Assembly: GCA_965644295.1 (NCBI GenBank)
Contig: CBFFRP010000429.1
Location: 62,001-126,000 of the forward strand
DNA from: Paraphysomonas bandaiensis
Lineage: Eukaryota; Chrysophyceae
Direction: 5' to 3'
DNA length: 64,000 nucleotides
The notes under the pieces were generated by a model that ran no database searches, was not told where the DNA came from, and saw nothing but the letters and a program-made list of their open reading frames with translations. Numbering within the stretch: position 1 is the stretch's first letter; each line of letters opens with the position of its first letter. The position numbers and the translations under genes were made by a program. Positions 22,917 through 33,900 of the stretch are shown piece by piece.

Positions 22917-23423
22917 ATGCCGAAGGATAAAGATGAAATGCCGATACTGCAGAGAATAGATGTACATGAAGCACAGAGCATAAAAGAAATGTTTGATCTA
23001 CTCGCTGTTGATAGGTCTGGACGGATATCGCAGCATCATGCACATAAACTTCTCATGGCTTTAGGCCTCGAGATGCACATTGAAAACCTTCCTATGCAGC
23101 TTACCCTCAAAGATTTATTGCTGCATGCTGACTCTGTAGCACCCGAGGAAGGACCTGAAGGTGGTGCCAAAACTCTAAATTGTCTCATATCCCAAGACGG
23201 GGATGGTAGTCCGAGTGGGATCACGCCGGCAAAGGTTGTAGCATTTGCTAAGAAACTAAATCGCCCTCCTCCTTCTATGAGTGAGGCAACTGTATATGTT
23301 TCGACTTTAGTTGATTATGATGATTGTGAAAGTGAACCTGAGGCGTCGCCTGCAGTGTTTCAAAAGGAAATTGTGAAGTTTTGTAAACTCCATGGCATTG
23401 ATGCTGATGATGGGGATCTCTGA
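22917..23423 (+). CDS. Degenerate EF-hand protein
   Basis: A single-exon frame of 168 residues starts MPKDKDEMP and ends HGIDADDGDL. Residues about 22-52 ('IKEMFDLLAVDRSGRISQHH') have the helix-loop-helix shape of an EF-hand, with Gly and Ile at loop positions 6 and 8, but positions 1 and 12 are Ala and His instead of Asp and Glu. A second loop-like region 'SQDGDGSPSGITPAKVVAFA' also departs from the consensus. It therefore probably does not bind calcium strongly. Calmodulin/centrin-like proteins of axonemes and scaffolds often look like this, but no specific name is supported. The presence of an intact reading frame without introns and normal composition supports a real gene. Confidence 0.65.
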   Translation: MPKDKDEMPILQRIDVHEAQSIKEMFDLLAVDRSGRISQHHAHKLLMALGLEMHIENLPMQLTLKDLLLHADSVAPEEGPEGGAKTLNCLISQDGDGSPSGITPAKVVAFAKKLNRPPPSMSEATVYVSTLVDYDDCESEPEASPAVFQKEIVKFCKLHGIDADDGDL

Positions 23424-24011
23424 TACAAATTGTAAATAATTCCAATATTTATTATATATAGTCAATTGGTAAAATATACCATGTTTATATTTATCGATAG
23501 TACCATTATACAGCACGTATAATGTTTGCTTGTGGAAATCGATCTGGTGTGGGTCATTCTTACGAATACAATGAAATTGTTTATTCTTTCGAATACTTCT
23601 GAGTACAACACATTAAAATAATTTACTTATAGTAAATTAACTATTAGCTGCCCACAAGAGTATATATGTAGTATCCTAGTATATATTTAGTGTAAATTTC
23701 TCGACTAAAATGTAGTAGTCAACACTTAATCCTTAATCTATCCAAAATAGTTTTGGTGCAACACCACCAGACCACATAACCACTCGTTAAGGAGATGAAT
23801 AGCATGAATTACGATTTTTGAAGTCAACAATAGCAGTAAGTGTGAAAGCTCTGTATGATATTTCTACATAATGTTCAATGACAATAATGCCTCTATTACT
23901 ATGAGTATTACTGTATTCAGTAGTCATCGCTGGAACAACGTTAGTTTCCTACTCTGTGCTCTACATTACTCGAATCAACGAACTACATCAAAACAGGAAC
24001 ACATGATCCGG
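23424..24011. other. Convergent intergenic region
   Basis: AT-rich spacer between the EF-hand gene and the 3' end of eIF2A. No coding signal seen. Confidence 0.5.
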
Positions 24012-26411
24012 TTAAATCCCTAAATCAGCAATTTCTTTTCTGATGTCTTCTTCTGTCGCGATTTTCCTGATCTGTTGTTAATGTTAGCCGTTGTCTAATT
24101 GATACACATCGCTTGCGCGACGAGTGGCATAGCTGAAACGCACATCACACAGAACAGAGCCTGTTTTACCTGCTCTGGTTTTAACTCCACGCCTGCATCT
24201 CTTTTGGCTTTCAACTCCTCCACCTGCTTCAGCTTCTTTTGAAGGTTCTTTTTCTTCTTGCTAGGATCAATTTCAACAGTCTCACTTTCCGCTGGCGGAG
24301 GGGGTGGTGGCACAGCAGCAGGTGCAGCCTGGGGTTTGGCCTTCTTTTTACTTCCCCCCTTACCTAATATATAGCATTATTTACATAACATTTGAAGTCA
24401 TTCAGGAATGCACAATCACGCACCAGCTGCCTTTGGTTGAGGTGGAGGGGCCCCGGGAATCGTCCGAACAGACGGTTTATAGGCCGGTGCTTTCTGTGTA
24501 GGCGCTGTCCCGTTGGCACCAACCTTTCCTTTCGGACCTTGATGTTGCTCTCGCTTCAGCATATTCGATAAGCTTCCGGTAGAGCCAGGAGGTCTACAAC
24601 ATCACGACTTACTTCAACTATACCATGCGGAAAGACACACCAGGAAATTTAGTTTCCACATACCTGTATGGAGCAGCGGCAACTGGTTTGGGCGCGGGAG
24701 TAGCCTGTGTTGAAGAAGCCCCAGCTCTAGAGGGAGAACGGCCTCTATCTGGGTAACGCTCGGTAGGGCAGGGCACCCACTGGGCGTCATAGAGACATCC
24801 TACCCTATATTATTCATTTAATATCTTCACAACTGCAGAATGATTGAATACATACTTATAATCTACAACAGGGCCAACGCCGTTGTACTTGAACAACTTA
24901 AATCCGTTGTCAACGTTCATACGAGGTGTCAATGTACAGGTCATGAAGTATCTAGAGTCTGGGCTCCATCCCCAACCAATGGCACCGTGTGACGAAGCCG
25001 TGCCAATTTGACGTCGTTTACTACTCGTAATCTCATAGAAGTTCATATCCCCTACGATAGTAATAATGATACGGCAATTAGGATACGTTGGTCTCATTAT
25101 AACATATACTACACCTCCAAGATTTCCAAATCCAGCAAGACACAGAAACCGACCATGTGGGGAGAAACTGATAACGTCCCTGTATAGTGCGCCGAATTCG
25201 TACACCGGTTCACCAGCAGGATTGAACATCGTCACGTGACAAGGCATTTTTCCTGCAGCCATTATAAAGCACGAACCGTCAGGCGACCACTGAACGGAGT
25301 AAACGTGTCCGTCCTTAGACTGAGGCACTGGACGGCTGACAGACCCATCTACGGAGACTATGAATAGGCCTGTAGCACCGTAGTAGGATCCACCGGAGGA
25401 ATCTACATCACTGCAGGACATATTAATTAAGCCCCGATACGTGTTCAAACAACAATACAAGGCCATCAGACACACCTCTGGGTTTGTATGAGCACTCTAT
25501 CGCCTTCATTGGGTCTCCACAACATCTTGCACTCAGACGCGCTGAACAGCGTGCGACATATTCCAGTGTCTTCAAAAGACCAATTGGACCCGTCCTGTTG
25601 ACTGTACCTGATATGTTGCATTAGTTTATGCGCTGGAAACGCATTCCGCAAGATATCAGCGCCTACCGGTATAATGAAACCTTTGCAGGTCCTCCTGATC
25701 CTTCTGGTGTAAATGCGGCTACAAATGGATGACTAGAATTTGGCGCAAGGCTGAACTGGGAAATGTTTTTGTGGTACACTTTACTAGCTCGCTCAAACGA
25801 TCCATTGGCCCCACTGGGCAACAAAAGGTGGATTTCATTGGTGACTACCCGCATACAGCATGATTCATCAGCATTCCATTGAATTACACTTTTCTTAAGT
25901 ACACGTTGATTGAAGCTGGCAACCATGGTGCACTGTCCGACATGCCACACTTGAAGATTGCCCACTGCGGGAGTTTCCTGCTGCTGCTGAGGCTGTTTCT
26001 TAGGACGACTCCAGGTGACCACATAGGTTCCCAATGGGCTGAATTCAACATATTCTGCATCAACAACAGGAATACTAGCCCGTAGTTCCCCGGTAGCACT
26101 GCTCATTACACGTATTGGCGAACCAACAGCAGAGAGGATGCAGACCATACTCCCATCAGCTGAAAACATAGGCGACTGACGCATATCACTTCCCTCCAGT
26201 GACAGGACCTCATCATTCTCAACTCCAACAGTGACAGGTGTCTCAGAAGGGAAGATAATAGAGGGCGGGCCGTATAGGCTCTTAGTTCCCTAACAGACGT
26301 CAGTGTGAGACAGTTAGCTGTAATCACATCACACATCACCTCCTTAGTCCGAAGCAGTAATTTGGTTCGAGGAAAATCAATCCCTTCGAATCTTTTGTAG
26401 TGATCCTCCAT
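24012..26411 (-). CDS. EIF2A: Eukaryotic translation initiation factor 2A
   Basis: At least nine minus-strand exons were joined by hand: 26340-26411, 25667-26289, 25476-25607, 25115-25410, 24856-25051, 24664-24804, then three more to the stop at 24012. The protein follows eIF2A through its nine-bladed beta-propeller: 'LRASIPVVDAEYVEFSPLGTYVVTW', 'NLQVWHVG', 'VYSVQWSPDGSCFIMAAGKMP', 'VISFSPHGRFLCLAGFGNLGG', 'RMNVDNGFKLFKYNG', 'LYDAQWVPCP'. A Pro/Ala-rich linker leads to the lysine-rich helical tail ('KKKKNLQKKLKQVEELKAKR') and the family's acidic terminal 'EDIRKEIADLGI'. eIF2A can bring initiator tRNA to ribosomes in non-canonical initiation. It is distinct from eIF2-alpha. The gene is divergent from the anoctamin across a microsatellite. 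Confidence 0.9.
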
Positions 26412-26504
26412 GCTGCAGCTAGAGCGTTAATTATACTCCTCGTTGAAATGTCATGATCTGTCCACCCATAAACAACACCACAACCCCATACAATATACGC
26501 ATGC

Positions 26505-26679
26505 ATGGATGTATGTATGTATGTATGTATGTATGTATGTATGTATGTATGTATGTATGTATGTATGTATGTATGTATGTATGTATGTATGTATGTATGT
26601 ATGTATGTATGTATGTATGTGTGTATGTATGTATGTATGTATGTATGTATGTCTGTATGTATGTATGTATGTATGTATG

Positions 26680-26710
<31 letters not shown>

Positions 26711-26856
26711 TGTAGGTATGTATGTATGTATGTATGTATGTATGTATGTATGTATGTATGTATGTATGTATGTATGTATGTATGTATGTATGTATGTATG
26801 TCTGTATGTATGTCTGTATGTATGTATGTATGTATGTATGTATGTATGTATGTATG

Positions 26857-26887
<31 letters not shown>

Positions 26888-26935
26888 CGTATGTATGTAT
26901 GTATGTATGTATGTATGTATGTATGATATGTATGC
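26505..26935. repeat. (ATGT)n microsatellite
   Basis: About 430 bp of ATGT repeats with scattered one-base changes (CTGT, GGTA) and GATATG breaks near 26679, 26855 and 26925. It fills most of the divergent space between eIF2A and the anoctamin. The long MYVC and HTYI frames it produces are artefacts of the period. Confidence 0.97.
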
Positions 26936-27017
26936 AGGTACAGCGTGTTGGTTATATGGGTGTGGAGTGGGTCTGGTCATCGTTGTTATTATCTTCCACA
27001 TCTCATAGCATCTGAGG

Positions 27018-30000
27018 ATGTATTGGCCTTCCTTAGAAGCACCTGTGGACATCTCTCACAGGCGCCTAAGCACTCCCAATTATGTGGATATCGTAGTTAT
27101 AGTCGGCTTATCGGGTCTGTTGTTCTATCTGCTGTATGTGCTACTGAAGCAGAGTCATGTGTGGAGACTGTGAGTGGATATCGTGATATAGTATACCTGT
27201 ATAATGCATATGAGGATAGTCAGAACAAGCAGCGTGTGAAAGAAGTGTTGGATCAGCGCAGGCACGTGAGAGACGAGTTCCGCACAGAGAATGGCTACTC
27301 GTGGGACTTCTGTATGGTGTTTAAGGTGTACAACAATCGCGACAACGCCACTGAACTGCAGAATAAATGGAACTTGAAGTATATACTACGAGAACTCACA
27401 AGAGGTGGATTTCAGACCAAATCGTTTTATAGTGCACAGGTTGGAACTGACCTGTTAATATGATGCTTAGTTTGACATGCCTTGGTGTAGGCTGATGAGG
27501 TGTATGTAAAAATACGGGCTCCACTGGATCGACTTCTTAGGGAGGCGGATCGTATTGATCTCAAACTTCCGTTGAACCCAGAAAATCTCAAGAAGTTATT
27601 AAAAGAAGGCAGACGAGAGGGAAATAAGGTGCAAAGTAGATTATTTTTGCTTTAATTATGCACACCAAACAATGTAGTATTTGTAATATTCTTGTCTAAT
27701 CTAGGAGCTTTGGGGTCCAGTTAATATTCCCGATACTAGTGTGGAAACACCACTGTCTCCGTACGACTACATATATGCCAGATACGAGTACGATAGACCG
27801 GAGGTCGCAAATTTGTACCACGTATGGGACAACCATACTGTGTTTCGTGGTGTGGATAGACTGAAGCTGATGTACAGTATAATGACAGCCCGCAAAGTCG
27901 ATGGAGGGTGCAATTTAGACGTTTACCGTATCATTAAAGACGGCGCCATGCTCGGCTTTTTTCCACTGCATGATAAGTTGGAGCTGTTGCAGCTGCAAGA
28001 GAAATGGCTTGTGTACTGTCAATATCCCTGGGACCAACCTATAGACGATGTGAAGAATTATTTCGGGGAAAAAATAGGACTGTATTTTCTGTGGCTAGCA
28101 CATTATACGTCGTGGCTGATGTTTGCTGGTGTTATCGGCTTTTTTTGTTGGATCAATGTCGCTGTGGAAGGAAACGATCCGAATGCAGTTATTATGCCAT
28201 ATTTTGCAACATTTATGGCACTGTGGGCAACCCTTTTTTTGGAGTTTTGGAAACGGAAAGAGAGTAGGTATGTTTCTTTTGTACAAAATAGTTGCATCAC
28301 TGCTTTCGTAACGTGCGTTCGACAACGTGGCTTTCTACATAGTATACGTCATAAAATTATATCACATTCCATGATACTGCAGGTATGCTATGATGTGGGG
28401 CATGTCTGGATTCGAATCTGAAGAGCAAGATCGTCCTCAATTTGAAGGTGTCACAATGGCTTCGCCGGTAACAGGCCAAGACTATTTATATTTTCCACGG
28501 CGAGAGAGTTCGAAACGGCGGGCCTACTCGCTGTCTATAATCAGCGCTTTCATTGCATTAGTTGTGGCGGTTGTGGGGTCAATATTTATTTTAAAACTCG
28601 TGTTATCTCGTATCAAAGCGCTGACGTATGAGGGTACCCAATTAGGTGGCATAATTGCAGCTATTGCGAACGCAATTCAGATTCAAGTGATGAATATTAT
28701 ATATGGTGGAGTTGCCATCAAACTAACGAATTATGAAAATCATCGTACTGACACGGCATATGAAGATTCTCTCATTGGCAAAACTTTCGTGTTTCAATTT
28801 GTTAACTCGTTTGCAGCTCTGTTTTATATTGCCTTTGTCAAACCATTTCTTCTCATCGACCCCTGTCTTGGACCGTAAGTGATATGAATTATACAGTGGT
28901 TATTGTGATCAACATGTGATGTGTATGTTAGATATATGTCAATAAATGTTCTAACTACTGCGCTCTGATGATGTTTTAGGTGTCTCAGTGAACTCCAGAC
29001 GAATCTAGGAACAATATTTCTCACTCGCCTAGCATTAGGAAGCACCTTAAAGGTTATTATACCAAGCGTGATGTCTCATCTGGCGGATAAAGCGAACTCC
29101 AAGGGAAATGTAATTCATGAGTTGACGGAGGCTGAAAAGGAATTCAATTTGGTGCGTAGGTGGAAGTTTTGTTATTACTGTAAATTTGAACCTGTATTTT
29201 TTACACTCGGACTCATATATTATGTGCTTATAAAGATGGAATATCATGTCATGCTTGGGCCGTTTCAAGATTATGCGGAGGCTGCTATACAGGTGTGTGA
29301 GGAATATGCTGTAGAAAGCGTACGCTTATTTCATTGGTCGTCATGCTGCCGCCGATTAAACTTTTGCCTCACATATCTTAGATATGTTGGATATCAATGA
29401 CTTTTTTGTGTTTGTAGTATGGGTACGCGACAATGTTTGTTGCAGCCTATCCTTTGGCTGCGATAATGTCTTTTGTGAACAACTATATAGGTGAGCTATT
29501 CGCTGCGTATTTTGTATTGAAGTGAAGTAGAAAGTAATTGTGGAGTGAATTATTTTATTGTGTTTTCAACGCTTACTGTTATAAAATTGTTACGGGTGTG
29601 CAGAGCTGAGGGTTGATGCATGGAAGTTGCTACAACAAAGTCGGAGACCAGAACCTAGATCAGCTGAAGATATTGGTACATGGTAGGGAGTGATCACGTT
29701 ATTCTTAATTTACCATATATTTACGTGTGCGATTCTCTGTGTTTGTAGTATAAATAGCTTCTGTTTTTAATATTTGTTGTATTATCCCAGGCAAAGTATA
29801 CTGGAGATTGTGTCGATATTCGCTATGATCATCAACGCGGCATTGATATCATTTACTGGCACTTTTGTCGTAAACTATACCTGGAATGTCCGAGCCTGGA
29901 TATTTATGACAACAGCGTGTGGAATATACCTGTACGTTGACGTACCCATTATGTTTTGTCGAACCTTTATGTTTTAGTATTCGTGGCTTGTCGATGTATA

Positions 30001-30473
30001 TATCAGTTACGGGCCTCTGACTCAACGAATTGTTTCAGTATGAAAGTAACGGTTGCCGCGTTTATCCCTGATGTACCCCCAGAGGTCACGATACAGGTCG
30101 CTTTGTATTTTGTTTAGCATGTGTTCATATAACTCTTTTAACTGTAGCTGGAACGTCAAGACTACATCATTGGGAAAGTACTGGATAATATCCAGGTGTG
30201 TTACGTTACGTCTGCATTAAACGACCTAAGCAGTCCTAACACGTTTACAGGATGAAGATGATGATGGCTTAATTGACACCAGTGCTGTTCATGTTGCGGA
30301 TTTTTCAGTCAAGTAAGTGTGACATTTTGTGATGTCGAAATGGTCTCGTTAGCTCAATATTCAGTGCTTTGTGTAATCATTATTTTACGTGTAGTGTAGT
30401 AAGTCCTCCATGTGTTTGCACTGATGTAACTTGTTTAAACGTGTACAGATTTGTTGACGACGATCAGCTTTGA
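27018..30473 (+). CDS. Anoctamin (TMEM16) family membrane protein
   Basis: A 15-exon model (27018-27169, 27220-27439, 27491-27628, 27705-28267, 28383-28874, 28980-29151, 29236-29292, 29418-29490, 29604-29682, 29791-29931, 29978-29995, 30039-30096, 30148-30195, 30251-30312, 30449-30473) closes in frame at about 765 residues. The TMEM16 core is clear: 'YFGEKIGLYFLWLAHYTSWL' before TM1, 'FQFVNSFAALFYIAFVKP' (TM6), 'MLGPFQDYAEAAIQYGYATMFVAAYPLA', 'NNYIELRVDAWKLL' with the Glu and Asp that in the family bind calcium, 'SAEDIGTWQSIL' and 'AAFIPDVPPEV'. Members are calcium-gated anion channels or lipid scramblases; which one cannot be read from sequence. An 18-nt exon is needed to join TM10. The N-terminus carries an additional hydrophobic stretch ('VDIVVIVGLSGLLFYLLYVL'), unusual for the family. 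Confidence 0.88.
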
Positions 30474-30994
30474 GTCTATTTGCATATCAGCCACGTACCG
30501 TAAAAGGAATAAGGTGGCGGCACAGACTGATACTGAAGTGTTTATCCATTTGTGTAGTATAATTCCACCCTAGTATATGTTTAATATTAGCTTAGGACCA
30601 TATCATATCGATCTTTACAGCGAGGTCAAAGTTTTCGTAGACTTGATAGGTTACTCATTATTCAGTTTTAACAACTTGTTGTGACTACAATAACTTTGCA
30701 TTATTGTTGAACGTGCACTGCTGCTGCAAAGGCACAATATACATTTCATTTTTAGTCCGCAATACAATATAACATATATTGGACAGTGACAGTAACACGC
30801 AATTCGCACTGCTCTAGATGTAGATACTTAACAAAAGGGGTCACTTAGTACAAATTAATTCTATTATCAATTCTTCAAAATAACTGATTATTATACAAAA
30901 CATCACAAACATATACAAGTCAGATATAATACTCAACGACAAGACATCAGTATATACTTTGTGAGAATACAAAAAGAAACACAATAAACTTGAA
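30474..30994. other. Convergent intergenic region
   Basis: AT-rich 520 bp between the anoctamin stop and the 3' end of the next minus-strand gene; no gene seen. Confidence 0.5.
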
Positions 30995-33900
30995 CTAAAT
31001 CGCGTCATGCGTAATTTGTGTGTGCTGTGCAAATTGTAAATTCACATTTTTCATAAGCTTTTTGATGTCTGATGTCTTCTTGAAATGCTTGTCGATTGTC
31101 TTCGCCCCTAAAAATTTACTCATGTCATACACGAAAACATCTGTCTTTGGGCCTGCTCCCGAAGTCTGTGCAGCCTTGATCAACTCTTTCATGTACTGTG
31201 TATTTATGTGATCTTTCCAGTGTTGCATTGTATCTGATAGTATATTCTCCAGCAGAGGGTTTAGTACCCTCACGAGTATACTTGCGCCACTCTCGCATAA
31301 CTTCAATGGGCTTTTCTTCATACTTAAAACTCGAATCAACTCTTCAAAAGGGTGATCAGATTCAATAACAGATTGGTTGACAGGACCTTCGATTAGTGGC
31401 AATTGATACACCCCAGACACAACATGTGTGTAGCCAACTTTTTTTATGATCTCGGTACCAAAAGGAAATATAGTCCAGAAAGATTTCCTCTTCACAGTAG
31501 GCTGCACTTGAATGTCGTAATCACTCTGTATACAAACATTAAATTTAAAAGGAATTAACAAAAAAGTACAAAAGATTCGCACCTTCGTCTTGGAATACTC
31601 CAGATTTATAGAGCGTACGTCAAATATAAAGCACAACTTTTTCTCGATAGAGGTGGGGTGAAAAGTACAAAAGCCGTCATTATATGCGGGGTGCTTGAGG
31701 CAGCTCTCCACATTGACGTCACGGGTGAAGTGAACACCCTCTGCAAGCGGAGGTTCCTTATAAAAGAGCCCTGGGGGAGAAGTCGAATAGATGACCTACA
31801 CAGTCATATAAGCAAGGAAAATACCACATAATGGCATATAACGACAATGAAAATACAAAGTTGCATATGTATATACTAACCTTGTAGAGCACATCATTAG
31901 TCCCAAACATGCCAGATTCCGGTAGATTATGAAGTTCGTTGATGGATACGGAGACACCACTATCAAAACTATAAGGCGTAGTGAGCGCATAATTAAGAAC
32001 CATTCGCACGTTAGTACTGGGACACAATATGCGGGAGTACCACTCTTGTAGTTCATCGGGAGAAGGATTTACAGGCTTTGGAGGAATGTGAGTAGGCAAT
32101 TTCGCCTGAGACACAGCACCGATTGCTTGCGTACACATAGTTTCCACAGTTCGATTCATTTGAGCAGCCTTGGCTTCAAAAGCTTGTACAATAGTGGGCG
32201 TCGGTTCACAAAGGCGACCGTCATAACAACCTGTCAAATAAGCTCCAGGCGGAGGTATATCCAGCTTTAGGCGCGCCCAGTCAGCTGCAGGATAATCAGC
32301 CTTCGACAATACATCGACACCATCAGATGACTTAGGCGCAGAATATATCCGCACGAGTAGAGTTGCACATGGAATTTTCGGCATCTTAGCATTTACTAAA
32401 CACTTTTCGTCCATTAGCTTTGCTTTCTTCAATCGCCCTCCGTATATTGGAAGTTGGAACAACCCAGTATTTATATATACATCGTTGGCATTAGCTGATG
32501 TAGGCTGCTCTCTGTCTCGAGTGGAAAAAAGCTTGATGGCAGCATAACCGACGCCTACGGACTCCAAGGTGTTGGAACACATAGTGTCTATGCGGAGAAG
32601 CACAGTGCTCGCAGTATTCATTACTTGTTGCCGACACTCAACCTTAATTTTATAAATAGGAGAAACCGCAGTGCCCTCCGACAGAGCAGAAAGGCCTTCG
32701 TGTGGTTCTCCCACTGCTTCATAGTCGGGCGTCATGATCTTTACCACACATCGGCTGATTGTACAGTTATCCGGAAGATACATTGCACCGTCAACATAAA
32801 TGTCTATACCATCCCCTTTTTGATACTTTTCGGTGCACGGTCCACATGGACTCCCAAGAGTCCAAAATTTTGACACTGGGTCATTTGTTTCTTCATCAGG
32901 TATGGAGTGCTGCGAAGAGTGAGTGGAACCAGCGTCACTGTCAGATTTTTCGTCTTCCTCTTTCAAAGCAGTTCTGGCATCATCATCAGTGCTAAGAGTT
33001 GTTTTCGACTGCGACGGTGCCATTGATTTCTGCGACTCAAGACTCTTCATACTTGCCAGTCGATTGAATGATGCCCGACTATTGGCAGTCTTAATAGTCC
33101 TCGCGGTACCAGATTTAGACGGAGCTGGGCTGGAGGACACATGGGACTTCATTTTCATAAGTGAAGGGAGCTTTGAGAGTGTCTTCTGAGGAAGAACAGA
33201 AACCTCCGCACCTCCCCCTTCCAGAGGCTCATATTTGTCAAACACAGCTGCTACATCATTAAGGTTTTGGGTTTTCCCGGAAATCGATAAGGGGTCAGAT
33301 ATGTCAATATTATCGGGTAGAACACGAAATAAGAACCAACCGTCACTAGCATCGGTCGTCGAGCTGCGTTGCCTCCCAGATGTACTCGCAATCCCTTTGC
33401 GAACTTTAATCCTCCAGGCCCCAGGACTAATTCTTAATTCATCTTCCGATGCACCAGGTATAGGTCCATTTGGCGTCACGAGTGGCATAGAACACAGTGC
33501 CCATCCAACAGGTTTCGACACACTATTTTCATCTTCCATGCTCTGGACCTCCATCAATACTTTAACGAAATTCGTTGGATCTTGTCCTAAATCTTCTTCT
33601 GATCTGTTCGCACATGTTTTTGCATTATGCTTCGAAGACTTAGGGGGCTTACGAGTGACGCTACTACTAGCATACTGCACAGTTCCAGTCCGATTCGCTG
33701 ATCCTACCGGTTTCGACCATGGAACCCAGTTCGAAGACTGCATTCTGCCCAACGGCTTGTTTTTGTAACTATAGAGACTACACGTTACTCTGAAGGACCC
33801 ATCAGTGATGACATCCGATGAAACAACGACACCATCCAATACAAACGACAAGCCATCGATGTAATTGGTTGAAACAGAATCAAGAGATTCTTTTGCAGGA

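Noticed and set aside
26443-27052. Several long open frames on both strands coding MYVC and HTYI repeats
   Set aside because: They are produced by the four-base ATGT period, which leaves all frames open; no start context or non-repeat extension supports a gene.
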